A stretch of DNA of 12,715 bases from Clostridiales bacterium UBA4717 (GTDB lineage: Bacteria; Bacillota; Clostridia; Oscillospirales; CAG-272), in NCBI GenBank assembly GCA_002404395.1, contig DHJP01000073.1:440-13154 (forward strand), given 5' to 3'. The number at the start of each line of letters is the position of its first letter. Position 1 is the stretch's first letter. Both the position numbers and the translations under genes were made by a program. The notes under the pieces were generated by a model. The model did no database searches. It was not told the origin of the DNA and worked only from the letters and a program-made list of their open reading frames with translations. Shown here piece by piece: positions 1 to 7,901 of this stretch.

Positions 1-3000
1 TATTCCACAAGCATATAGGGGCTTTCACCAAGCGTGTAATCCTGAGGATCATCAAGAATTGTATACACACGTGACGGGTCGGTAGAAGGAAAGCCGTCAG
101 CGCCCGCATCAACATTTTCTTCAAATCTCAGAAACGGAGACTTGGGTACACTGTTATCACGTGCTGCGGTAAAATGACGAGCGCCTTGCGTATCTCCGGA
201 GTATTCGGGAAAGTTTGTAACATCATAGATCGCCGACGGTCTGACATAGCTTCCGTACAGCTTAAGCGGACCGCTTATTACCGTGCCTTCCCTGACCTCC
301 GCGCCGGCAGAATTTTTAAAGCTGCCGAAAGTATAGCCCGCCTTTTTCGGAATATCGATCCCGGAAAAGCTTAATTTTGATCCAATGGCGACCGTTTCGG
401 TCGCCATCAGTTTGCCGTCAAAATAATATTCTACAGTTGTGGTTTCGACAGGCGTCGGATAAACAAATTCGTTCGCCGCCTTTGCCGAATCAAAGAACGC
501 CACGTATTTCACATCAAAATAGTCGGTTCCGTTCATTCCGACGTTGTTCGCGGCATACGGCTTGATGCAAAGGCTTGCTACTGTACCGTCAAAATACTTT
601 TCAAAGTACTGCGCGGCACTGAGTCCGCTGTCAACGCCTTCGCCGCCGTTCCACGGCAGTGCCGAGAGATCGTATATAGCGGTATTCCATCTGCCGTCGT
701 ATCTGACTTCGGACGTGCCGTACCAAAGCCTGTAAGAATTGTTGTCATGATTTACGTACGGAGTCAGCTCATATTCGGTTCTGCCGATGTTTGAGCGGTA
801 ACATATCTTCATAAACTTATGCTTTTGAAGTGAAAATCCGCTCTCAAACGTGCTCTGATCAAAGAACAGATAAGCACGGGTTCCGTCCGTCGTCGCGCTG
901 TTTGAAGATTTGAATCTGATAAACGCCGTATCTTCATTTTCGCTTGCGGCAACCTTGACGGCGGAAAGTCCGCCTCTGCCGTCCGGAGTGGTGTTCTCAG
1001 CAGTAAAGAGTGCGGAACTCTTTTTGCGGAAAAGCACGAATCCGGCGTCTCCGAGTCCGACATGGTTTCCCGCAGGCGCACCGTAGAACTCAAGCTTCAG
1101 TTTCTGCGCGCCGGTCGGTATCGAAACATTTATTACCTCGTAATCCGCACCCGTAAGCTCTCCGGTGGAGTGTACGAGCACGCCGTCTATATATACTCTG
1201 ACCGTCGCCTTTGCACTCAGTCCAAAATAGTCGTCTCCCTCATTCAGAGTATGTCCGGCGACCGCTACAAAGTTAAGCGAGTTTTCGGGAATAGTCACTT
1301 CAACCGAGATCGGACTTTTGTCGGCTACATCAGTGTAGCTTCCGTCATACGCATTCGCGCCGATTCCCTTACTGTATTCTCTGCCGCCGATTTTGATATT
1401 ACCGGAGCCTGCATACGGTTTGTCAAGTTTGGTGCTTCCGCCCAAGAAGCCGCCGTGAGTCAGCTCAAGGTCCGACAAATAGGTATCGGGAGTCTGCATA
1501 CCCTCAAGCTGCGCATATATAAATCCGGCACCCGCAAAGGCAAAATGATTCGTATCGTCATTTTTCGTTTCCGCCCAGACCTGAATCTGCTTTGCGCCGT
1601 CGGGTATCTTCACCTTGAATACGTGCTTATCTCCGAACTTAAGCTCGGGAGAACTTGCCGCAAGCGTGCCGTCGATAAGTACGTGCGCGACCGTTGCCGA
1701 CACACCGGTTTTGGAGGTCTGCTCATGGCCGGCTACCGCCGCAAAGTATTCACAGCCCTTTGGAATGTCAAAAGTAACATTAGACTTTCCTATTGTATCG
1801 ACCGCGTTAAGGCTGAAGCCCTTGTCAAAGGAGCTGCCGCCTACCGTGATAGGGGTGGTTCCGTTGACTGTCATGTCCTTTTTGATATACTTAGTCCAAC
1901 CGGCGCCTTTAAAGCTTGCAAGATCGGACGCATATATGTCAACGTCGTCCACGACCGAAACCGGCAGGGACATCGTATATGTTTCCGACGTTTCCGCAAC
2001 TACTTCCTTGCTTTCTTCAAGCACAAGGTATGCCTTCACCGTCAGCTCCGACTGTCCCTCAAAGCCAAGATATATTCCGTTAATATAAAGCTCGGAATCG
2101 GCCAAAGTCGAATCTGCGCCGAAGGAATAGTATACGCTCATTACGTCAAATTCGGACGCGCCCGTAACCGCAGCGGTTATCAGATCGCCCTCATCCCAGG
2201 TCTGTTTGGTCGCCGAAGTGATCGAAACCGCAGGAGAGGATTCATAATACGTCATTTTACCGAGGTTGTAAACATTTGTATAACCGAGCGCCGCAAGCGT
2301 TATGGTCGCCTGTGCGCTACGCTTTCCTGCCGAACAGTACGCGATTATATATGTATCTTTGTCAGACGGAAGCTTTGCGTTTCCGATAATATCGGTGTAT
2401 TCGATATTTATCGCGCCCTCAAGATGACCTGCCTCGTACTCCTCGGCGCTTCTGACGTCAAGCAATACCGCGTTCTTCTTTTCAACATAGTATTTAGCCG
2501 TGACTCCGCCGATACGCTTGGTTTCGTCGGCATATATTACTTTTTCGCCGAGCGGATACGCAAACGCGGAGACTCTGCCAATGCGCTCGCCCTTTGAGTT
2601 TACGGCATATATTTTTACAGTGCCGCTCGTCATACCTGCGGGAAGAGTAAAGGTCTTTGAAAGAGTCGTGAGAGTCTTTCCGACCGCAGCAGTTGCCGAT
2701 TCGGTCGCCGCAAGCACGGTTCCGTTATATATTTCGATCTTAAGGCTCAATTCTTCGCTTGCACTGCTCATCGCTTCAAGCGTTGCGGTAAGAGCGCCGT
2801 CTTTTTCGGTAAGCGTCGGATAATCCGAAATATATCCGGTTTCCGAAAGGGATATTGCCTTAAGCATCAGCTTGCCGTCATTCTTGCCTCTTCCGTTCAA
2901 TGTAATTCTGACCGTCGGCGCAGAATTTTCGTACCATACCGAATACACTCCGCTCTTTCCGTCAACCACGTCAGCTGCTTTGGCAACCTCTTTTCCGTCA

Positions 3001-5603
3001 AGACTGATCTCCGCGGAAGCATGAAGAATATCAAATTCGATATCCGCGCGTACCGCTTTGCCGCTTGTCGGGAGCTTAAACTCAAAATAGTCGCCGTAGG
3101 AGTTTATTGAGTCTCCGTCCGTTTCCGACGTTACGGTGCTTCCCTCGCCGAGCATATATCCGGAAAGCTTACCGTTTGAACTGCCCGAAGCTGTTCCGAA
3201 TACCACACGGTCGGTATATGCCGATGAGTTTTCGGCTTCGACGTCGAAACCGAGTGAAGAATGTGTATACGTCTCGTCTGCCGATCTGAGCGTCACCGCT
3301 TCAACCGACAGCGCCGCCTTTGTCGTATATGCTTTTGCAAGCTTCACGCGCACTCTCACCGTCGCATCGGCGTCGGCAACGACCGCTGCCGAGAAGCATT
3401 TTGAAAGCTTTATATTTTCGCCGCCGGTAAGAGTCTGCGTATTCACACTCTTTCCGGCAATAAAGGTCTCGACCTCAACATCGGCGTCAAGCGTGCTCAG
3501 ATATATTCCGAGCTCTCTTTCAAGCGTTGCGATCGGGAAGGTAATATCATAATAAGCACCCTCTCCGTACAAAGAGATCGTAGAGGAAATACCCTCAGCG
3601 GAAACTGTGCTTGTGCCGCCGCTCCAAGTATATTGCTGTCCGTTTATACTGCCGAGTTTCTCGCCGCCGTTTGCGGAAAGCTTAAGAATATTTTTTCCGA
3701 GCTTTGAAACTCCGCGCGTACCGTTGATCATACCGTACCAATACCAATCGATATTGCCGACTGCGCCGAGATTTGTAAGATTTGCCGCTTTATCCGCAAA
3801 TCCGACATTTGCCGCGCTTCCCGAGGCGATATCCTTTATCGCAAGCGCATCAACGTAAAATTCGTCTCCGAGCACACGCACCGTCAGCTTTTCGTCGGCA
3901 GAGTCCGAATATGCCTTCACGGTAAAGCATTTGGTGCCGCCGTCCGACACTATCGACTTTTTAACGCTTCTGCCGCCGAGCGCTGCCTCGACCGTTACGG
4001 TCCTGCCGCTGTCGGCACCGAAGTATACCGACACGGTCTTCGCAGAATCTCCGCAAACGATCGACTTTTCAAACGCTGCATTGCTTCCGGAAAGCCTGAT
4101 GCCTTTTTTGGTTCCGTTATATGAAACCGATGAAACATATTCGTTATTGCTTCCCGTGACCGAATAATCGCCGGACAGGGCAGTAAGGAGATATTCTCCG
4201 TCAAGAGCGACCGACGCAGGCGCGCTTGTAATGTCAAAATCGAGTGAGACCGACGCTTCGTTTTCACAGGGTGTGATCTTTATAATCGAAGTGTCGTGTA
4301 CATCAAGTTCAACTGTGTAACTGTCGGCGGCGCCGAGATCTTCGTGCGCAAAGAGCTCGCGCATTTCCGCCTCGCCGTCAATGCCGATATCCGAAAAGTC
4401 AAAAGTAACGCTTTGACGCTCTTCGCTTGAATTGAAAAGCGCGATCGCCTTTTGTTTTTTGTCTGCACCGAGCTCCTTGACCCAGACCTGAACACCGTTT
4501 CCGATATCCTTTATGTAGGCAGCCGAACGGCACGCCGGATCCTGATCGAGCGCGATAAGCTCTTCGTTTGTGATAAGCTTTAAAGCTTCGGGGCGGTTTT
4601 CAATATATCTCAGATCCGAGCCCAAAACGAGGGGAGCGGAAAACATACACCACAAACCGAAGTGCGAGCGGTCCTCCGCCGCGGTAAGCCCCTTTCCGAC
4701 GATGAGCATATCAGGGTCGGCAACGTGTCCGGGTATAGTCAGATAGGAGATCGACTTCATTCCGTTGATTGTCGATACTACCGTCTTGAAATTGTTTCCG
4801 GTCATGTCAAGGTCGCCGCCCATACGCCATGAGTCGCCGACGCTCAGCATCCACGGACCGCTATAACCCCAACAGCATATGTTGAAGATCTTGTCTTTAC
4901 CGGTCGCCGCTTCAACCGCCGTTATCTGATCATAAATAGCAGTATAGCGCTCCTCGGCACTTAATTTATGATCGCGCCCGCCGCACCAGTCTACCTTTAT
5001 AAAATCGAAGTCCCAGCCCTGAACGCCCGGATCCTCCGGATTTTTCCTTGCATACTCGTCTTTATAGATTCCGTCATAGAAGTAAGTCCAGATGTCTTCA
5101 TCATGTCCCCACAAACCGACACCTCTGCCGTATGGTTGCTTTCCGCTTTCGGACGCGCAGGTATTGTCTCCGGCATCGGTGTACAGACCTGCCTTAACTC
5201 CTTTTTCATGAGCATAGTCGGCAATAGCTTTCATTCCGTTCGGGAACTTATCAAGATTCACATTGACTCTGCCTGTAGTCTCATCGCGTCCGTTCATCCA
5301 GCAATCGTCAATGTTGATATACTCGTATCCGTAATCTTTAAGCGACTTTCCGCCGAGCGAATCCCGCTTTTGCACCAATGCGTCCACCTGTGATTTGATA
5401 TTTGCTTCGGTGACGCTGCCGCCGAAAGTATTCCATGATGACCAACCCATTAACGGTGTCATACGTTTTTCCACTGTAATTTCCTCCGTTTCCGCTTTGC
5501 CTGTACCGACAGTTGTTTCCGTATTTGCAACAGCTACAGTGTTTATCGGAAACATTCCCACCGTCATGAGACAAGCAAGTAAAACCGCGCCGAATTTTTT
5601 CAT
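1..5603 (-). CDS. Giant secreted multimodular GH27 (alpha-galactosidase family) protein with internal rhodanese domain, C terminus off the window
   Basis: At least 1867 residues, open from ATG at 5603 to the left edge with no stop; frame checked at several points. The start follows AGGAGGG (5607-5613). A signal peptide covers residues 1-26 (MKK, hydrophobic core, AVA before N27). Residues about 48-445 are GH27: TPLMGWSSWN near 50, NIDDCW (D99, D100), nucleophile D205 in IKVDWCG, acid/base D264 in SWRMGGDL. GH27 enzymes hydrolyse terminal alpha-galactosides by a retaining mechanism; alpha-N-acetylgalactosaminidase or beta-L-arabinopyranosidase activity is also possible. Next come three loosely related beta-sandwich modules (about 446-905; the second contains GNIDWYWYG near 613), an Ig/FN3-like stretch (about 906-1025), a rhodanese domain (1029-1121, C1090), an Ig-like stretch, NPCBM 1 (about 1220-1365), NPCBM 2 (about 1372-1528), a module shared with the neighbouring esterase (about 1535-1713), an InlB-like repeat (about 1722-1785) and the start of a second shared-module copy. 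Secreted; whether it carries a dockerin or wall anchor cannot be seen. Catalytic family is secure, substrate is not. Confidence 0.93.
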   Translation of the reverse strand, partial: MKKFGAVLLACLMTVGMFPINTVAVANTETTVGTGKAETEEITVEKRMTPLMGWSSWNTFGGSVTEANIKSQVDALVQKRDSLGGKSLKDYGYEYINIDDCWMNGRDETTGRVNVNLDKFPNGMKAIADYAHEKGVKAGLYTDAGDNTCASESGKQPYGRGVGLWGHDEDIWTYFYDGIYKDEYARKNPEDPGVQGWDFDFIKVDWCGGRDHKLSAEERYTAIYDQITAVEAATGKDKIFNICCWGYSGPWMLSVGDSWRMGGDLDMTGNNFKTVVSTINGMKSISYLTIPGHVADPDMLIVGKGLTAAEDRSHFGLWCMFSAPLVLGSDLRYIENRPEALKLITNEELIALDQDPACRSAAYIKDIGNGVQVWVKELGADKKQKAIALFNSSEERQSVTFDFSDIGIDGEAEMRELFAHEDLGAADSYTVELDVHDTSIIKITPCENEASVSLDFDITSAPASVALDGEYLLTALSGDYSVTGSNNEYVSSVSYNGTKKGIRLSGSNAAFEKSIVCGDSAKTVSVYFGADSGRTVTVEAALGGRSVKKSIVSDGGTKCFTVKAYSDSADEKLTVRVLGDEFYVDALAIKDIASGSAANVGFADKAANLTNLGAVGNIDWYWYGMINGTRGVSKLGKNILKLSANGGEKLGSINGQQYTWSGGTSTVSAEGISSTISLYGEGAYYDITFPIATLERELGIYLSTLDADVEVETFIAGKSVNTQTLTGGENIKLSKCFSAAVVADADATVRVRVKLAKAYTTKAALSVEAVTLRSADETYTHSSLGFDVEAENSSAYTDRVVFGTASGSSNGKLSGYMLGEGSTVTSETDGDSINSYGDYFEFKLPTSGKAVRADIEFDILHASAEISLDGKEVAKAADVVDGKSGVYSVWYENSAPTVRITLNGRGKNDGKLMLKAISLSETGYISDYPTLTEKDGALTATLEAMSSASEELSLKIEIYNGTVLAATESATAAVGKTLTTLSKTFTLPAGMTSGTVKIYAVNSKGERIGRVSAFAYPLGEKVIYADETKRIGGVTAKYYVEKKNAVLLDVRSAEEYEAGHLEGAINIEYTDIIGNAKLPSDKDTYIIAYCSAGKRSAQATITLAALGYTNVYNLGKMTYYESSPAVSITSATKQTWDEGDLITAAVTGASEFDVMSVYYSFGADSTLADSELYINGIYLGFEGQSELTVKAYLVLEESKEVVAETSETYTMSLPVSVVDDVDIYASDLASFKGAGWTKYIKKDMTVNGTTPITVGGSSFDKGFSLNAVDTIGKSNVTFDIPKGCEYFAAVAGHEQTSKTGVSATVAHVLIDGTLAASSPELKFGDKHVFKVKIPDGAKQIQVWAETKNDDTNHFAFAGAGFIYAQLEGMQTPDTYLSDLELTHGGFLGGSTKLDKPYAGSGNIKIGGREYSKGIGANAYDGSYTDVADKSPISVEVTIPENSLNFVAVAGHTLNEGDDYFGLSAKATVRVYIDGVLVHSTGELTGADYEVINVSIPTGAQKLKLEFYGAPAGNHVGLGDAGFVLFRKKSSALFTAENTTPDGRGGLSAVKVAASENEDTAFIRFKSSNSATTDGTRAYLFFDQSTFESGFSLQKHKFMKICYRSNIGRTEYELTPYVNHDNNSYRLWYGTSEVRYDGRWNTAIYDLSALPWNGGEGVDSGLSAAQYFEKYFDGTVASLCIKPYAANNVGMNGTDYFDVKYVAFFDSAKAANEFVYPTPVETTTVEYYFDGKLMATETVAIGSKLSFSGIDIPKKAGYTFGSFKNSAGAEVREGTVISGPLKLYGSYVRPSAIYDVTNFPEYSGDTQGARHFTAARDNSVPKSPFLRFEENVDAGADGFPSTDPSRVYTILDDPQDYTLGESPYMLVE
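2241..2519 (-). other. Rhodanese-like domain inside the secreted GH27 protein (residues 1029-1121)
   Basis: The region reads as a complete single rhodanese/Cdc25-fold domain. It has the N-terminal LLDVRSAEEYEAGHLEGAIN block (family pattern LDVR..eEy..GHi.GAiN), the active-site loop YCSAGKRSA with C1090 in a C-x-x-G-x-R-S arrangement, and the closing LAALGYTNVYNLGKM block (family pattern L...Gy.nV.nl.GG). All residues needed for a persulfide-carrying cysteine loop are present, so it looks catalytically competent rather than a dead fold. In known families such domains transfer sulfane sulfur. Being part of an exported glycosidase is atypical, and its role here is unknown. It sits between Ig-like linkers and directly before the NPCBM pair. 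Confidence 0.9.
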
Positions 5604-5660
5604 AAACCCTCCTCTGCCGTCAAGGCGGACGCGGCACCGCTTGTGTACGCCCGCTCTGAC

Positions 5661-5831
5661 AAAAACGTAAAAATATTGTACTATAGCTACCGTATCATCA
5701 TTGACGTTTTACACGGAATCCGCAACAACATCCACGGCTTACTTATAATTATACATTGTACTCCGCACAGTGTCAATCCAAAGATTTTTAGACAAATAAA
5801 AGAATCTTGCAAAATGGTTATAAGCACTCAA
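5661..5831. repeat. Copy A of a duplicated regulatory cassette, upstream of the GH27 gene
   Basis: This segment aligns without a single gap to 7749-7919 (constant offset 2088). About 123 of 170 positions match by hand count. Conservation is concentrated in the two facing -35 boxes (CATTGACG and CAGTGTCAATC), a central TCCACGG, the minus-strand -10 region and the stretch upstream of the minus -35 that in copy B is the araC ribosome site and start. The weakest part is the spacer and -10 of the plus-strand promoter (10 of 24). It fills most of the gap between the GH27 gene and the esterase 3' end. Confidence 0.9.
5748..5776 (-). promoter_or_regulatory. Consensus sigma-A promoter for the GH27 gene
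   Basis: On the minus strand TTGACA (5771-5776), a 17-base spacer and TATAAT (5748-5753) match the vegetative sigma consensus exactly. Transcription should start near 5741, giving a leader of about 138 bases before the ATG at 5603. The same arrangement occurs in copy B. A promoter this close to consensus usually implies repression or interference as the control mode, though the conserved DNA just upstream of the -35 would also suit an activator site. Confidence 0.85.
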
Positions 5832-5837
5832 CAGCTG
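5814..5837 (+). pseudogene. Remnant of an AraC-type gene start (first few codons only)
   Basis: ATG at 5814 lies exactly 2088 bases before the ATG of the intact AraC gene. It reads M V I S T Q Q against M F I N T Q Y, preceded by a matching AATAAAAG leader. Similarity ends after ACTCAA (5831), and the esterase stop codon follows at 5838-5840. The remnant's own promoter keeps TTGACG at 5701-5706, but the -10 position 17 bases later reads AACAAC, so it is probably silent. The frame stays open into the antisense of the esterase, but nothing there resembles AraC. It could be a relic kept only as operator DNA. Confidence 0.55.
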
Positions 5838-7733
5838 TCAATCGGAATCCGAGGGCAGGTAAACATCCTGATCGGCGCCGGTCTTATTTGTAAAAATCGG
5901 AAGTTTTTCGTAGCCGCGCCAGGCTGCCAGATGGCGTGCGAAGATGATCGCATCCCTTGCGGTGAACCTTTCATCCCCGTCAAGATCGCAAATATAATCA
6001 AGCGATTCAGAGCTGTATCTCCCCATGCCCGCGGCAGCACGAAATGCTTCAAGCACATCACGCGTATCCGCCAGACCGTCATCGTTTATATCACCGACGA
6101 ACGAATACTTAAATGCATTCGCTTCAGCTACAGTTTTAAAGAATGCAATATATTCAATATCAAGATATTCGTCAGCTTTCATCTCCGCCAATGTCTGACC
6201 GCCCCAAGGCTTAAACCAAAACTCATTCACTCTCGAATCTTCGTCAATATCGTCAAAACTGCCGTATCCGCTCTCCATTCCGCCGGTCATGCGCGCCGGA
6301 AGATCCAATACAAGATCATGCGGCTTGCCGTCTTTTTCAAACTCAATATTCATTCCCCAATGACGGCTGTATTTACCGTTTCGCTTAACGACCGCTTCCC
6401 AGGTGTTAGTCATGGGAATGTTTGTCTTATAGCCGACTTTCACGAAAGGGTAGTCCTTGAGAAGCCAATCGTTGCCGAGTCGGTCGAGTGAAAATATCAC
6501 CTGTGTATTGTCGACGCTTTCGTTAAAGTCTCCGGCGTGAATATGCACATACTCACTGTTGTCAGCTCTGAGAAGCGTATTATCAACCTTGAGCTTCGTT
6601 CCGTTTGCGGCGCGTATCAGATCGTGCGCCTTGTAAAGCTTGTAATCGGTAATTCGGACCTCCTCGTTTTCCGCTTTATCGTTGACATAAACCACGCCCT
6701 TTTCGGTAAGCTTCTCTATAATGTAATTTGCAAGAATTTTGTGACCGATCCCGCTCGGATGAAGCCTGTCGGGCATAAGTTCTTTTATAGCGTTCGCTCC
6801 CGTAAAATCAAGCTGTCCAGGATTGTAAATATCAAGCGAATCAATGCCGTATTCGCGTGCCAGCGCTTCGGTTGCCGCCGCAAAATCGCCCAAAACCGAG
6901 CCGGAAGAGTTTTGGCTTTTATAGTCTATGCCGTCACAGCGGCGTATCACAGATAAAAACACAATATGCTTATCGGGATACTTCTCGATCAATCCCTCCA
7001 TAAGGTTTCTGAGTGCCCCGCGATAAGTATCAAGTGCCCGGCTGTTGTAATCTCCGATCGGCGCCGAAGTGTTGGCAAAGTCGTTTGTTCCGCCCTTGAC
7101 AAAAACGATATCCGCGTCATCGGTCATTTTTTGATATCTGTACACAAACGGCTGATAGCCGGCTGAGGTAAGCGTAGCTCCGCCGATCCCGTAGTCCTTA
7201 TTCAGCACATGATACCATCTGGCGAACCAATCGTGATAATTCATGCCGTATTCCGGCGCGGGAGCTATTGTGGTAATAGAATCGCCGAGGCAATTTATTA
7301 CGATATCCGATTTTGAAGTTACAATATCTTTCGGAATAAGCTCAACCGGCGCGATCGCCTTTTCAAATACGTATATGTGACATCTTGCAGTCGATCCGCC
7401 CGCCGTTTCGGCGATGATATACGTGTCGCCTTCCGAACGCGCGGTAACCGTGCCGTCGGAGTCAACACTTGCAATGTCCGGATCATCGGAGCGGAATACA
7501 ATGCCGTCAGTGATACGAACACCGTCGGACTTTGAAAGCACTTCCGGCTTAAGTTCTTCGCCGACAATACGTCTGACCGCCTGAATATTGAATTCAATAC
7601 CGTCGTCAGGTGTCGAAGCAGTGTATACCCGATCTTCAAGCGCACCCGCGTTACACAAAAGCGCAGACGCGAACAATAAAAAAAGCAACACAAATGTTAT
7701 AATGTGCGAAGTTGACCCGTATTTCTTTTGCAT
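5838..7733 (-). CDS. Secreted SGNH/GDSL esterase with Big2-like domain, shared module and C-terminal type I dockerin
   Basis: 631 residues. The ATG at 7733 is preferred over an in-frame ATG 36 bases upstream because GGAGG sits 5 bases before it and MQKKYG opens a proper signal peptide (hydrophobic 11-27, cleavage probably between 29 and 32). Residues about 50-123 form a Big2-like Ig domain (PDIASVDSDGTVTA). Residues about 143-342 are an SGNH hydrolase: GDSIT (nucleophile S152), oxyanion G184, GTND (N217) and DRLH (D322, H325), giving triad S152-D322-H325. Such enzymes remove acetyl or other ester groups from polysaccharides. Residues about 380-545 are a module also found in the GH27 protein. 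Residues 547-605 are a dockerin with two Ca-binding repeats beginning GDINDDG and CDLDGDE, implying docking onto a cohesin scaffold. It is divergent from AraC and has a strong consensus promoter. The ester substrate is inferred only by class. Confidence 0.93.
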   Translation of the reverse strand: MQKKYGSTSHIITFVLLFLLFASALLCNAGALEDRVYTASTPDDGIEFNIQAVRRIVGEELKPEVLSKSDGVRITDGIVFRSDDPDIASVDSDGTVTARSEGDTYIIAETAGGSTARCHIYVFEKAIAPVELIPKDIVTSKSDIVINCLGDSITTIAPAPEYGMNYHDWFARWYHVLNKDYGIGGATLTSAGYQPFVYRYQKMTDDADIVFVKGGTNDFANTSAPIGDYNSRALDTYRGALRNLMEGLIEKYPDKHIVFLSVIRRCDGIDYKSQNSSGSVLGDFAAATEALAREYGIDSLDIYNPGQLDFTGANAIKELMPDRLHPSGIGHKILANYIIEKLTEKGVVYVNDKAENEEVRITDYKLYKAHDLIRAANGTKLKVDNTLLRADNSEYVHIHAGDFNESVDNTQVIFSLDRLGNDWLLKDYPFVKVGYKTNIPMTNTWEAVVKRNGKYSRHWGMNIEFEKDGKPHDLVLDLPARMTGGMESGYGSFDDIDEDSRVNEFWFKPWGGQTLAEMKADEYLDIEYIAFFKTVAEANAFKYSFVGDINDDGLADTRDVLEAFRAAAGMGRYSSESLDYICDLDGDERFTARDAIIFARHLAAWRGYEKLPIFTNKTGADQDVYLPSDSD

Positions 7734-7788
7734 AATAGCCTCCAAAAAGAAAACACAAAAATATTGCACCGCATTTCCCGTAAAAACA

Positions 7789-7817
7789 TTGACGTTTCAA
7801 ACAATTCATGATATAAT
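7789..7817 (+). promoter_or_regulatory. Sigma-A promoter for the AraC gene
   Basis: TTGACG (7789-7794), a 17-base spacer and TATAAT (7812-7817), with a predicted start near 7824 and a leader of about 78 bases to the ATG at 7902. It points into the opposing esterase promoter, whose -10 box begins 18 bases further on, so the two polymerases would compete. Confidence 0.85.
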
Positions 7818-7835
7818 GTCCACGGTTCACCTACC

Positions 7836-7864
7836 ATTATATATTGCGCTCGGCGCAGTGTCAA
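7836..7864 (-). promoter_or_regulatory. Consensus sigma-A promoter for the SGNH esterase gene
   Basis: On the minus strand TTGACA (7859-7864), a 17-base spacer and TATAAT (7836-7841), an exact consensus match. The predicted start near 7829 gives a leader of about 96 bases to the ATG at 7733. It faces the AraC promoter, and the predicted transcripts overlap at their 5' ends by only a few bases. Confidence 0.87.
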
Positions 7865-7901
7865 TCTAAACATATTTGGATAAATAAAAGGATATTGCGA
7901 A

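Noticed and set aside
1062..2597. 511-codon plus-strand open frame, with a nested 157-codon frame
   Set aside because: It lies fully antisense to the NPCBM and rhodanese region, whose translation is clearly protein-like. The plus-strand product is basic and low in recognisable motifs, as expected of a shadow frame.
5568..5576. Lipobox-like LLAC in the GH27 signal peptide (Cys 11)
   Set aside because: The Cys is too near the N terminus and is followed by more of the hydrophobic core and an AVA cleavage site, so ordinary signal peptidase I processing is more likely.
5643..6491. 282-codon plus-strand open frame starting in the GH27 upstream region
   Set aside because: It passes through the AraC start remnant in frame, which explains its first part, but then runs antisense through the dockerin and shared module of the esterase with no AraC-like sequence.
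7734..7769. Upstream in-frame ATG adding 12 residues to the esterase
   Set aside because: It lacks a good ribosome site and would put a second hydrophobic segment before the signal peptide. The ATG at 7733 has GGAGG at proper spacing.
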